Of a DNA stretch of 64,000 nt, positions 53,558 through 62,348 are shown piece by piece. The position numbers and the translations under genes were made by a program. Numbering within the stretch: position 1 is the first letter of the stretch; the number at the start of each line of letters is the position of its first letter. The stretch covers positions 930,001 through 994,000 of the forward strand of contig NZ_JANHDO010000001.1 of assembly GCF_024494575.1 (NCBI RefSeq). Reading direction: 5' to 3'. The DNA is from Halorubrum salinum. Its GTDB lineage: Archaea > Halobacteriota > Halobacteria > Halobacteriales > Haloferacaceae. A model generated the notes under the pieces. The model had not been told where the DNA came from. It saw only the letters and a list, made by a program, of their open reading frames with translations, and made no database searches.

Positions 53558-53645
53558 CGGCGACACCCACTTTGCCGCCCGCGACCCCCCGCTCCGTCCG
53601 GACGAATAGCCACCCTCTTGTGAACGCCGCCCGGAGGGACTGGAC

Positions 53646-54398
53646 ATGGACGACATCGAGATCGACGCGGTCGCGACGCCGGAGCTCGACGATCCGGTGC
53701 TCATCGAGGGACTACCGGGCGTCGGCCACGTGGGGAAGCTCGCGGCCGAACACCTCCTCGAAGAGTTCGAAAGCGAGCTCGTCCGACGCGTGTACACCAC
53801 CGAGTTCCCGCCGCAGGTGAACGTCGACAGTGACGGCGTCGCCGAGTTGACCTGTGCTGAGTTCCACGCGATCGAGACCGACGGCGCGGACCTGCTGGTG
53901 TTGACCGGCGACCACCAGGCCGGTTCGAACGCGGGACACTACAGGCTCACCACGACGTTTCTCGACATCGCCGAGGAGTTCGGCGCGAGCCGCGCGTACG
54001 CGCTCGGCGGCGTGCCGACCGGCGAACTCGTCGAGGAGTACACCGTGCTCGGTGCGGTCTCGGACGGCGACCTCATCGAGGGGCTCGAAGACGCCGGCGT
54101 CGAGTTCCGCCCGGACGAGCCGGCCGGCGGCATCGTCGGCGTCTCGGGGCTCGTGCTCGGGCTCGGCGAGCGTCGCGGCTTCGACGCCGCCTGCCTGATG
54201 GGCGAGACGAGCGGCTACCTCGTCGACCCCAAGAGCGCGCGCACCGTCTTGGAGACGCTCGAAACCCTGCTCGACTTCTCCGTCGACTACGAGACGCTGG
54301 AAGAGCGCGCCGAGGAGATGGAGGAGGTCGTCGGAAAGATCCGCGAGATGCAGGACGGGCCGGCGGTCCCCGACGACGACCTCCGATATATCGGCTGA
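53646..54398 (+). CDS. proteasome assembly chaperone family (PAC2) protein
   Basis: A 250-residue protein of the PAC2 family (archaeal PbaB-like). The opening DDPVLIEGLPGVGHVGKLAA and the middle YALGGVPTGEL and VGVSGLVLGLGERRG are characteristic of the family. The C-terminal helical end (LETLLDFSVDYETLEERAEE) may bind proteasome alpha rings. It closes the translation operon, as in other archaea. Whether it directs proteasome assembly here is inference from family. Confidence 0.92.
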   Translation: MDDIEIDAVATPELDDPVLIEGLPGVGHVGKLAAEHLLEEFESELVRRVYTTEFPPQVNVDSDGVAELTCAEFHAIETDGADLLVLTGDHQAGSNAGHYRLTTTFLDIAEEFGASRAYALGGVPTGELVEEYTVLGAVSDGDLIEGLEDAGVEFRPDEPAGGIVGVSGLVLGLGERRGFDAACLMGETSGYLVDPKSARTVLETLETLLDFSVDYETLEERAEEMEEVVGKIREMQDGPAVPDDDLRYIG

Positions 54399-54448
54399 TC
54401 GGCCGTCGTCTGTGGCTCGCGCGTATCGATTCTCACCGATTCCGGCAG

Positions 54449-54457
54449 GGATAAACC
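54449..54457 (+). promoter_or_regulatory. TATA-like box for the thiolase operon
   Basis: GGATAAACC is centred 27 bases before the ATG at 54480. Confidence 0.55.
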
Positions 54458-54479
54458 CGATCCGGATCATCGTTCGTGT

Positions 54480-55646
54480 ATGACAGACGTACGCGTCGCG
54501 GGAGTCGGGCTCACGCGCTTCGGGAACCACCCGGAGCGGACGGGGCGTGACCTCTTCGCGACCGCCGCGCTCCGCGCGTTCGAGGACGCCGGCGTCCCCC
54601 GCGAGGACGTCGAGGAACTGAACTACGGCAACTTCATGGGCGCGCTCGCCGAGCACCAGGGCCATCAGGCTCCGCTGATGGCGGAAGCGGCCGGCGTTCG
54701 CTGTCCGGCGACCCGATACGAGTCGGCGTGCGCCTCGGCCGGCGTCGCCGTTCGCGAGGCGGTCAGAACGGTCCGCGCGGGCGACGCCGACGTGGTGTTG
54801 GCCGGCGGGATGGAGCGCATGACGAACCTCCCGACTGCGGAGGTGACGGAGGGGCTCGCCATCGCGGCCGACGACCTCTTCGAGGTCCGCGAGGGCGTGA
54901 CGTTCCCCGGCGCGTACGCGCTGATGGCGAACGCGTACTTCGACGCGTACGGCGGGGAACGCGAGGACCTCGCGCATATCGCCTCGAAGAACCACGCGAA
55001 CGCGGTCCCGAACGAGTACGCCCAGTTCCGCTCGGAGGTGTCCGTCGAGGAGGCGATGGACGCGCCGCCGGTCGCGGAGCCGCTACACCTCTACGACGCC
55101 TGTCCGATCACCGACGGCGCGAGCGCGCTGGTGATCGTCTCCGAGGAGTACGCCGCAGACCACGACGTGGACGCGCCGGTGGCGGTGACGGGCGTCGGGC
55201 AGGGGACGGATCGGCTGGCGCTCGCTGACCGCGAGCACGTCGCGCGGACGCCCGCCGCGGACGACGCGGCGGAGACGGCGTACGCGGCCGCCGGCGTGGA
55301 GCCCGCCGACGTTGACGTGGCCGAGGTCCACGACTGTTTCACCATCGCCGAGGTGCTCGCGATCGAGTCGCTCGGTATCGCGCCCCGCGGCGAGGGGATC
55401 ACGGCCGCCCGCGACGGACGCACCACCGCCGACGGCGACGTGCCGGTGAACCTCTCCGGCGGGCTGAAGGCGAAGGGACACCCCGTCGGCGCGACCGGCG
55501 GGTCACAGATAGCGGAACTGACCCGACTCCTCCGGGGCGACCACCCGAACAGCGAGCACGTCGCCGACGCGGAGGTCGGCGTCGCGCACAACGCCGGCGG
55601 GACGGTGGCGAGCGCCGTCGTGCACGTCCTGGAGGTGGCCGAATGA
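54480..55646 (+). CDS. thiolase-domain acetyl-CoA acetyltransferase-like protein
   Basis: A 388-residue SCP2-like thiolase. Cys84 (YESACASAG) is the nucleophile; HDCFTIAEVL and GGLKAKGHPVGATG carry the histidines. Archaeal forms of this type work with a DUF35 zinc-ribbon protein and HMG-CoA synthase in mevalonate synthesis, or in beta-oxidation. Here the DUF35 partner overlaps by four bases (ATGA). HMG-CoA synthase is not next to it, so a degradation role is also possible. A TATA-like GGATAAACC is 27 bases upstream. Confidence 0.92.
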   Translation: MTDVRVAGVGLTRFGNHPERTGRDLFATAALRAFEDAGVPREDVEELNYGNFMGALAEHQGHQAPLMAEAAGVRCPATRYESACASAGVAVREAVRTVRAGDADVVLAGGMERMTNLPTAEVTEGLAIAADDLFEVREGVTFPGAYALMANAYFDAYGGEREDLAHIASKNHANAVPNEYAQFRSEVSVEEAMDAPPVAEPLHLYDACPITDGASALVIVSEEYAADHDVDAPVAVTGVGQGTDRLALADREHVARTPAADDAAETAYAAAGVEPADVDVAEVHDCFTIAEVLAIESLGIAPRGEGITAARDGRTTADGDVPVNLSGGLKAKGHPVGATGGSQIAELTRLLRGDHPNSEHVADAEVGVAHNAGGTVASAVVHVLEVAE

Positions 55647-56068
55647 GCGACGATACGGCGGACGGCGGGTCGGTGCCGGCGACGAACGCCGGCTACGACG
55701 AGTGGCTCGACGCGGTCGCCGACGGCGAAGGGTACGCGCTCGTCTGTCCGGACGGCCACGGGTCGCTCCCGCCGCGCCGGGTGTGTCCCGAGTGCGGGTC
55801 GACGGAACTCTCCCGCGAGCCGCTCGCTGCGACGGGGACGGTCGAGACGCAGAGCGTCGTGCACGTTCCCTCGCCGCGCTTCGCCGAGGACGCGCCGTAC
55901 GTGACCGCGATCGCCGACTTCGGACCGGTCCGAGTCACGGGCGTCGTGCGGGGGATCGACCCGGAGCCGGACGCGATCGAGGCCGGCGACGAGCTCGAAG
56001 CGTCCGTCGGGACGCGCGAAACGGACGGCGAGCGTATCGTCGTGTTTCGGCCGACGGACGAGGCGTGA
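55643..56068 (+). CDS. DUF35 zinc-ribbon OB-fold partner of thiolase
   Basis: A 141-residue protein with an N-terminal zinc ribbon and C-terminal OB fold. The ribbon reads LVCPDGHGSLPPRRVCPECGS: the second knuckle is CPEC, while the first is C followed by H four residues later, not CxxC. The OB part (GTVETQSVVHVPSPRFAEDA, GPVRVTGVVRG) channels acetoacetyl-CoA in the archaeal thiolase/HMGCS complex. Overlaps the thiolase gene, so the two proteins are produced together. Confidence 0.92.
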   Translation: MSDDTADGGSVPATNAGYDEWLDAVADGEGYALVCPDGHGSLPPRRVCPECGSTELSREPLAATGTVETQSVVHVPSPRFAEDAPYVTAIADFGPVRVTGVVRGIDPEPDAIEAGDELEASVGTRETDGERIVVFRPTDEA

Positions 56069-56101
56069 GGCGTCGCGGGACGGCAGAGAAGGGAAGGAGG
56101 A

Positions 56102-56869
56102 CTACTCGGTGACGAGCAGTTCGACCTCGTGGCCGTCCTGATCTTTCGTGAACGCGTAGCGGTTGTCACAGGACTCGGGGTCGCGGTAGTCCGGTGCTTC
56201 GCGGGTCATGAGCGTCTCCCACGCCTCGTCGAGGTCGTCGACGCGGACGCAGACGTGTCCCCAGCCGTCGCCCATCGTGTATTCGCGGCCGTCGTAGTTG
56301 TACGTCAGTTCTAGCTTCATCGCCTCCTGCGGGGCGTCGTCGGGTGCCACGAAGTAGTTCGCGAAGGAGTCGGCTTCCCAGCGGCCGGGGACCTCCGTGT
56401 GCTCGAACTTGCGGGTCCAGTAGCCGAGCGCCTCGTCGGCGTCCTCGACGCGGATCATCGTGTGGTCGATGCTCCACTTCGCGCCGTAGTCGCGCTTGAC
56501 GATCTCGATCTCGTGGCCGTCGGGGTCTTTCACGAACGCGTAGCGGTTGTCACAGGACTCGGGGTCGCGGTAGTCGTCGACGCCCTCCTCCATCAGTTGG
56601 TCGTACGACTCCTGTAAGGCGTCCTCCGGCACGCGAACGGCGATGTGTCCCCACGCGTCGCCGATCTCGTAGGTGTGGTCGCCGTGGTTGTAGGTGAGCT
56701 CCAGGGTCGCCCCGTCCTCGTGCATGTCTTCGGGACCGAGATAGACGTTGGTGAACGTGTCTGCCTCCCATCGGTCCTTCTCCTCGTAGTTCAGGTGCGT
56801 CTGGTACCAGTCGAGGCTCTCCTCTAAGTCCTCGACGCGGATCATCACGTGGTCGAAGGTTCCGTCCAT
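56102..56869 (-). CDS. two-domain VOC/glyoxalase-family protein
   Basis: A 255-residue protein made of two VOC modules in tandem. Module 1 has FDHVMIRVEDLE, LELTYNH, AWGHIAVRVP and DGHEIEIV; module 2 has IDHTMIRVEDAD, LELTYNYD, GWGHVCVRVD and DGHEVELLV. Both carry full H/E/H/E metal sets. SCDNRYAFVKDPDGHE and SCDNRYAFTKDQDGHE show recent duplication. It probably acts as a glyoxalase I on gamma-glutamylcysteine hemithioacetals. TATA-like CGCTTTTGAGG lies 28 bases upstream. Confidence 0.9.
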   Translation of the reverse strand: MDGTFDHVMIRVEDLEESLDWYQTHLNYEEKDRWEADTFTNVYLGPEDMHEDGATLELTYNHGDHTYEIGDAWGHIAVRVPEDALQESYDQLMEEGVDDYRDPESCDNRYAFVKDPDGHEIEIVKRDYGAKWSIDHTMIRVEDADEALGYWTRKFEHTEVPGRWEADSFANYFVAPDDAPQEAMKLELTYNYDGREYTMGDGWGHVCVRVDDLDEAWETLMTREAPDYRDPESCDNRYAFTKDQDGHEVELLVTE

Positions 56870-56936
56870 ACGCCCTGATATCGGTCGCTCGCCTCAAAAG
56901 CGTACTGAAGCCGCGGACCGCGGAGGACCGACGCGG

Positions 56937-59936
56937 CTACGACCCGCGGTCGAACCGCTCTTGGTGGAGCGACTCGCTGTCGTTGAAAACGACGACACCC
57001 ACGTGCGGCTCCTCGTCGACCGCGACGGTCGTCTCGTCGCCGGCCGTCACCTCGCCGCCGTCGGCGTCCCACGGGCGGAGCCCGTCGCTTCCGGGCTCGA
57101 CGACTACGTCGATCTGTTCGGCCGAGACGGCGTCGCCGCCGGCGTGCGTGAACGTAACGTCCCCGCCGTCGCCGTCCGCGGCGGGATCGTACGCCACGTC
57201 GAACGTCGCCTGCGGCGGGATCACGTGTTCGGTCACGGTCCGAGTCCGGTCGCCGGCGGTCCACTCCACGGCGACCGTCGTTCCGGCCGACAGACCGCCG
57301 AGCGTGAGCGTTTCGCCGCCGGTCAACCGATCCGTCACGTCGGACGGCTGCACCTCGGCCGGCTCGCCGTCGACGAGGACCCGAAACGCGTCGGAATCGC
57401 GGTGGACCTCGCCGAGGTAGCGCAGGGTCGTCCCCGAAGCGCTCTCCCCGCCTTCGGCGCTTTCGCCGCCCGTTCCGTCCGCACCGCCCGCGGCGCGTCC
57501 CCCGTCTTCGACGACGAACCCGCGGCGGGGCGTCGCCGGGAAGTGTCCCACGGAGCTGGACGCCGCGCCGTTCTCGAACTCGGTGTGGACGCTGACGACC
57601 ACGGTGTCGTCGCCGGCGACGCCGTCGACGGTGACCGCGTCGCCGGCCGTCAGCTCGTCGTGTTCGGCCGCGAACCGCGACTCGCGCTCGCTCTCTCGCC
57701 CTCGCGGCCCGTTCGAGCCGGTAACTGAGAGGCGCAGTCGGCTCGGATCGACCGGTCGGTCGCCGACGTACTCCACGGTCATCTCTTCTGCGGCGGCGTC
57801 GTACCGCGCGATCACGGCGTCGCGTGCCGTCGTCGTCCCGCCGAGGTGGTGCTCGCGCTCGCCGCCGACCCACACGAGCCGCACCCGCGAGAGGGGCGGA
57901 ACGGGGGCGGTGAACGCGTCGTCGGGGCCGAACTCGTCCAGCTCGTCGGCGGGCTGTACCCCGGTCGGCTCCCGGCCGGCCTGTAGCTCTAGCTCCGACG
58001 CGGGGAGCGTTCGCCCGCCGCGGTGGCGCACCGTGACCTCTCCGGCGTCCGGGTCGTACTCGATCTCAGCGCGGGTGTTCGGGACGACCTCCTGCTCGGC
58101 GACGACGACCGGCTCGTCGGGCTCGCGCCACTCGACCGCGACGGCGCTTCCAAGCCGAAGCTCTCCGAGGACCAGTTCGTCCCCGTCCGAGAGAGAGTCG
58201 TGTTCGTCGGCGAACTGCGCGTCGGTCGGCTCCCCGTCGACCAGCGTCACGAACGCGTCCGCGGGGCGAGACTCCTCGCCGGCGTACCGTACGGTCGTAC
58301 CCTCCTCGGCGCGCGAGTGGATCCAGACGTGCGGCGGCGACGCGCGGTAGTGCGCGAGCGACCCTCTCCCGACGCCCGGCGGGGTCTCCACGTCGAACTC
58401 CAGCCGCACGCTGTCGCCGATACTCACGTCGTCGACGACGACCTCGTCGCCCGGTTCGAGCGTGGCGTCGGTGAACTCCTCGCCGACCGTTCGGGCACCG
58501 CTCTCCCCGCGGTGGACCAGCCGGAGGTCGCTCGGGTCGGCCGCGCGCTCGCCCTCGTAGGTCAGCTCCAGCGTCTCGGCGTCCATGTCGTACGAGAAGG
58601 AGAACGCCTCGCGGTCGACGCGCTCGCTGGCGTACGTGTAGTAGGCGTTCTCGGCGGCGTCGAACCACCGCAGCGTGACGGTTCCGATCCGGCCGGTGTC
58701 GACGGTGAGCGCGTCGCCCGCCTCGAACGTCCCGCCGTCGAGGACGGCGTCGCTCACATCTTCGCCGTCGTGCCACACCTCGAGCTCGTCGGCGGGCACC
58801 GCCTCGCCTCCGCGGTGTTCGAACGTCACCGTGCCTTCCTCGCGGTCGAACCGCGAGCGAACGTCCGCGTCCGGGGCCGCCTCGCGGTCCAGTTCCGGCG
58901 GTGCTTCGACCGTGACGTCGACGAGTATCAGCCCGTCCGCCCGCGAGACGTCCGTCTCGACCGGTTCGGCGGGATCGACCGCGCGAACGAACCGTTCGAC
59001 CGCGTCGTCGTCGGGCGACGCTCCCCCGGACCCGGTGCCGGACGCGTCGTCCGCAGTGCGGATGACGTAGGCGTTCTCGGCGGTTCCGTCCAGCTCGCGC
59101 AGGTCCGCCGGAGCCGTCTCGAAGCCGGCGGCGAACGCGTCGACGCCGCCCGGAACTCGCGACGGGAACGGCCCTCCGTCGGCGTCGGGGACGAGGAGCA
59201 CCGTCTCGAACCCGCCGAGCCGCGGGAGCGCCGCCTCGCCGATCGCCGACTCCGCGAGCCGATCGACCTCGCCTGTGGCGGTGCGGCCGGCGATTCGAGC
59301 GGTCTCGATCCGTCGATCGGCCTCGTCCCCGCTCGCATCCGCCGCGCCGGAGGCGGCTGGAACAGCGGCGGCGGTGGCCGCCGCCACGCCTTCACCGGCG
59401 ACGACGGCGGTGTCGCCGTCGTCGGCGAGCCGCCAGCCTGCGGGGAGTTCGTCCGTCGTCTCGGCGTCCGTCGCGGGGCCGGAACTCCCGCCGCGATCAC
59501 CGTCGACGACGCTGCCAGCGTCACCGCTCTCGCCGACCGCGATCGTCTCCCCGAGTTCGACCCGGTCGAACGATCCCGCGGCGGTCAGCAGGCGGACTCC
59601 GCGGTCTGACGGCGTGACCGAGACCGTCGCCGACAGCGCGTCCGCGTCCACGCCGAGCGTCTCGGTCGCGGACCGAGCGCGATACGACAGGTCCTCGGTC
59701 GCGTCCGCGTCGACCCGGTCGGCGATGACGGTCGCGTACGTCGTCGACAGCGCCTCAGCCGCCGGCACGGGGAGGAAGGCGTCTGCGAACGGCGCGGGAA
59801 CGTCGACGTCGAGGTCGGCCGGTGTGCCGTCCGGTGAGCGTTCGTCTCCGTCGACCTCCGGGTCGACGAAGCCGGTCAGCGCGGCGAGCGTCAGGGCGCT
59901 TCCACCGAGGAAGTCCCGACGGGAGGGGCGTACCAT
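56937..59936 (-). CDS. Tat-exported protein with seven Ig-like repeats
   Basis: A 999-residue protein I do not recognise as a whole. RRDFLGGSALTLAALTG is a twin-arginine signal, so it folds in the cytoplasm and is exported. Residues 40-345 form a non-repeated domain with an alanine-rich linker. Residues about 361-996 hold seven repeats of 75-100 residues, each with a TVxxxHxGG or TxRYxGE strand, an xxELxV strand, and an LxxGDxxTV turn; they recall the beta domain of haloarchaeal pilins. No C-terminal membrane helix or sorting motif is seen. Start ATG at 59936; a TATA-like motif lies 28 bases upstream. Confidence 0.85.
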   Translation of the reverse strand: MVRPSRRDFLGGSALTLAALTGFVDPEVDGDERSPDGTPADLDVDVPAPFADAFLPVPAAEALSTTYATVIADRVDADATEDLSYRARSATETLGVDADALSATVSVTPSDRGVRLLTAAGSFDRVELGETIAVGESGDAGSVVDGDRGGSSGPATDAETTDELPAGWRLADDGDTAVVAGEGVAAATAAAVPAASGAADASGDEADRRIETARIAGRTATGEVDRLAESAIGEAALPRLGGFETVLLVPDADGGPFPSRVPGGVDAFAAGFETAPADLRELDGTAENAYVIRTADDASGTGSGGASPDDDAVERFVRAVDPAEPVETDVSRADGLILVDVTVEAPPELDREAAPDADVRSRFDREEGTVTFEHRGGEAVPADELEVWHDGEDVSDAVLDGGTFEAGDALTVDTGRIGTVTLRWFDAAENAYYTYASERVDREAFSFSYDMDAETLELTYEGERAADPSDLRLVHRGESGARTVGEEFTDATLEPGDEVVVDDVSIGDSVRLEFDVETPPGVGRGSLAHYRASPPHVWIHSRAEEGTTVRYAGEESRPADAFVTLVDGEPTDAQFADEHDSLSDGDELVLGELRLGSAVAVEWREPDEPVVVAEQEVVPNTRAEIEYDPDAGEVTVRHRGGRTLPASELELQAGREPTGVQPADELDEFGPDDAFTAPVPPLSRVRLVWVGGEREHHLGGTTTARDAVIARYDAAAEEMTVEYVGDRPVDPSRLRLSVTGSNGPRGRESERESRFAAEHDELTAGDAVTVDGVAGDDTVVVSVHTEFENGAASSSVGHFPATPRRGFVVEDGGRAAGGADGTGGESAEGGESASGTTLRYLGEVHRDSDAFRVLVDGEPAEVQPSDVTDRLTGGETLTLGGLSAGTTVAVEWTAGDRTRTVTEHVIPPQATFDVAYDPAADGDGGDVTFTHAGGDAVSAEQIDVVVEPGSDGLRPWDADGGEVTAGDETTVAVDEEPHVGVVVFNDSESLHQERFDRGS

Positions 59937-59958
59937 GATCGGCGGTACAGACGCGCGG

Positions 59959-59970
59959 TGCAAAAGGGTA
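59959..59970 (-). promoter_or_regulatory. TATA-like box for the Tat-exported repeat protein
   Basis: On the minus strand the region reads TACCCTTTTGCA, centred about 28 bases before the ATG at 59936. Confidence 0.45.
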
Positions 59971-60065
59971 CGGGAGGGACAAATCGGCGTCGTAGTTATC
60001 GCGACCCGCTCGCCTCTCCGTCCGCTTTCGGCAGGCACTTCGCGCGGGAGTGCGACGTTCGGCGT

Positions 60066-60497
60066 GTGAACACTGGATACCTCTCGTACGCGCTGCTCGC
60101 GATGGGGGCGTACGCGTTCGTCCCGCCGCTCATGCGCGTCGCAACGACGGGTCCGAATGCGGTTCCGAGCGACGTCGCGGTCGTCCTCTCGAACACGCTT
60201 CTCGTCGCGATGGCGCTCGGCGTGCTGGCGTACACCGGTCAGGGATTCTCGACGCATCTCGGTTCGCCGAAGATCCCCTACGTCCTCGCAGCCGGACTGT
60301 TCTTGGGGATCGGTATCCTGGCGCTGTACCGCGCGCTCTCGCTCGGGCCGGTGAGCGTCGTGACGCCCGTCTTCGCGATGTTCCTCGCGTTCTCCTCCGT
60401 GATCGGGTTCTTCGTCTTGGGCGAGTCGTTCACCGCGCGCAAGGCGTTCGGGATAGCGCTCGCGGCCGCGTCGGTGTATCTCGTGTCCGGGACGTGA
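60066..60497 (+). CDS. single-EamA-domain transporter
   Basis: A 143-residue protein with five hydrophobic segments. It is a single EamA (DMT) unit, half the length of the usual 10-helix carriers: GYLSYALLAMGAYAFVPPLM, LGIGILALYRALSLGPVSVV and VIGFFVLGESFTARKAFGIA are family blocks. Half-size members work as dimers. The start is a GTG at 60066. Substrate unknown; it is divergent from the Tat protein and precedes the MATE gene by 66 bases. Confidence 0.85.
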   Translation: MNTGYLSYALLAMGAYAFVPPLMRVATTGPNAVPSDVAVVLSNTLLVAMALGVLAYTGQGFSTHLGSPKIPYVLAAGLFLGIGILALYRALSLGPVSVVTPVFAMFLAFSSVIGFFVLGESFTARKAFGIALAAASVYLVSGT

Positions 60498-60528
60498 CGA
60501 CACCCCGTACGACGCCCGTGACGAAATC

Positions 60529-60537
60529 CCTATACTT
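60529..60537 (+). promoter_or_regulatory. TATA-like box for the MATE gene
   Basis: CCTATACTT is centred about 31 bases before the GTG at 60564. GGAGGT (60543-60548) could serve as a Shine-Dalgarno, although it lies far from the start. Confidence 0.5.
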
Positions 60538-60563
60538 CGCACGGAGGTAGCGTCACCCCCGCA

Positions 60564-62066
60564 GTGACCCGCCTCCCGAACCCGTTTCGTGCCGCGATCG
60601 TCTACATCGGTCTGGCCCTCGCCCGCGTCGGCCTGATCGACCGCCACCGTGTGGTCCGGACGGCGGACCTCGCGTGGCCGCGGATCGTCACGGGGATCGC
60701 CCGCATGTCGAAGAACGCCGTCGACGTGGCCATGGTCGGCGTCGCCGTCGGCACCAGCGCGGTCGCCGGCGTCGGCTTCGCCGGCCCGTACTGGGGGCTC
60801 GCGTTCGCGATCGGCGGCGGCGTCGCGGGCGGTACCATCGCCTTAGTCTCACAGCGGTACAGCGCCGAGGCGTTCGCGGAGCTCGGCGACGCCGTCCGGG
60901 CGAGCGTCCTCCTCGTCGTGGCCGTCACCGTCCCCGTCTCCGTGACCTTCTGGACGCAGTCGGCCGCGCTCATCGACGTCCTCAGTAGCAACGAGGCGGC
61001 GATCGCGTACGGCTCCGCGTACCTCCGGATCGTCGGCCTCGGCGTCCCGTTCGCCGCGTTGAACCTCGTCGGGAGCCGCGCGCTCGTCGGCTGTGACGAC
61101 GCCTACACCGCGATGCAGGTCCGCGCCGGCGGCGCGCTCGCGAACATCGTCCTCAGCGCCGCGTTCATCTTCGGGCTCGGCTGGGGCGTCGAGGGGGCCG
61201 CCGTCGGAACGGTGCTCTCGAACGTCGTCGCGGCGAGCGCCTTCGCCGTCGGCCTCGTCCGCGGCAGCGTACCGGGTATCGGCGCGTTCCCGGTGTCTAT
61301 CGACCCGTTCGGGTCGTACGTGAACCCGGACATGCTCAGCGACCTCGTCTCGATCGGGCTCCCCGTCGGCGCGCGCAACCTCGTGTGGACCGTCGCGGAG
61401 TTCCCGATGCTGGCCATCCTGGACGTGTTCGGCGAGAACACCGTCGCGGCGTTCGTCATCGCGCGGCGCATCTGGGGGATCATGAACACGCCGGGATGGG
61501 GGTTCGGGCTCGCCTCCTCCAGTCTCGTCGGACAGGAACTGGGCGTCGAGCGCGTCGCCGAGGCCGAGGCGTACGCCCGCGACATCATTCGCTTCTCCGT
61601 GGCGACGTACGTCGTCTTCGCGGCGCTTACGGCCGTCTTCGCGACCGACATCGTCACGCTGTTCGCGGAGAGCCCGGACAGCCCCGAGATACCGATCGCC
61701 GTGACCCTCGTGTACGCGGCCTGCGTCGCCGTCGTCTTTCAGGGCGTCTCGGGCGGGGCCGCGGGGCCGCTCGACGCCGCCGGCGACACGAAGATCCCCT
61801 TCGCGAGCCAGTTCATCGGGATGTTCTGCGTCTCGATCCCGCTCGCGTACGTCGGCGCACACGACGCCACGCCCGCGATCGACGTGCCGCTCGTCGGCGT
61901 GACGGTCCCCGAGATCGCGCTGCCCGCGATCGGGTTGTGGGGCCTCTATCTCGCGTTCCTCGCCGAGACGACGATCCCCGCCGCGATCAACTACTGGCGG
62001 TTCCGCTCCGGCAAGTGGAAGAAGATAAGCGAGGCGTACAGGCCCGACGCGCCTGCGGACGACTAG
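60564..62066 (+). CDS. MATE family efflux transporter
   Basis: A 500-residue membrane protein with about 12 membrane segments in two MATE halves. GGGVAGGTIALVSQRYSAEA and GLPVGARNLVWTVAEFPMLA mark the start of each half, and GWGFGLASSSLVGQELGVER is a DinF/NorM-like motif. It would export drugs or metabolites using sodium or proton gradient. GTG start at 60564. Own promoter, likely independent of the EamA gene. Confidence 0.9.
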   Translation: MTRLPNPFRAAIVYIGLALARVGLIDRHRVVRTADLAWPRIVTGIARMSKNAVDVAMVGVAVGTSAVAGVGFAGPYWGLAFAIGGGVAGGTIALVSQRYSAEAFAELGDAVRASVLLVVAVTVPVSVTFWTQSAALIDVLSSNEAAIAYGSAYLRIVGLGVPFAALNLVGSRALVGCDDAYTAMQVRAGGALANIVLSAAFIFGLGWGVEGAAVGTVLSNVVAASAFAVGLVRGSVPGIGAFPVSIDPFGSYVNPDMLSDLVSIGLPVGARNLVWTVAEFPMLAILDVFGENTVAAFVIARRIWGIMNTPGWGFGLASSSLVGQELGVERVAEAEAYARDIIRFSVATYVVFAALTAVFATDIVTLFAESPDSPEIPIAVTLVYAACVAVVFQGVSGGAAGPLDAAGDTKIPFASQFIGMFCVSIPLAYVGAHDATPAIDVPLVGVTVPEIALPAIGLWGLYLAFLAETTIPAAINYWRFRSGKWKKISEAYRPDAPADD

Positions 62067-62098
62067 CAGAACCGGACGGTTACCCCGCGGAACCGCCG

Positions 62099-62284
62099 TC
62101 AGAGCCGCCGATAGAGCGTCCATCCGACCGCGAGGAGGGCAGCGGCGACGCCGAGGGCGAACGGTACGGAGCCGGTAGGTGCGCCGAACTGCCAGTCGAA
62201 CTGGGCGGATCCGACGATCGCGACGATCGCGGCGATCACTCCGACGTACCGGAGGAGCGCGGACTGCGAGGACCGTCCGGGCAT
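62099..62284 (-). CDS. small two-helix membrane protein
   Basis: A 61-residue protein with hydrophobic segments at about residues 12-27 and 39-56 and a basic RRL end. No family recognised. A TATA-like GCTACTTAC is about 29 bases upstream on the minus strand. It converges with the MATE gene and lies downstream of the iron-ADH-family gene. Confidence 0.65.
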   Translation of the reverse strand: MPGRSSQSALLRYVGVIAAIVAIVGSAQFDWQFGAPTGSVPFALGVAAALLAVGWTLYRRL

Positions 62285-62348
62285 ACGTTCCCGTTCCGTT
62301 GGGATCCAGTAAGTAGCTTGTCCCGCGCTACGCGGCTCGCGTCTCGCA

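Noticed and set aside
58023-59609. Long plus-strand open frame opposite the Tat-exported protein
   Set aside because: It is a shadow of the repeat protein; no motif, and residue use is unlike a halophile protein.
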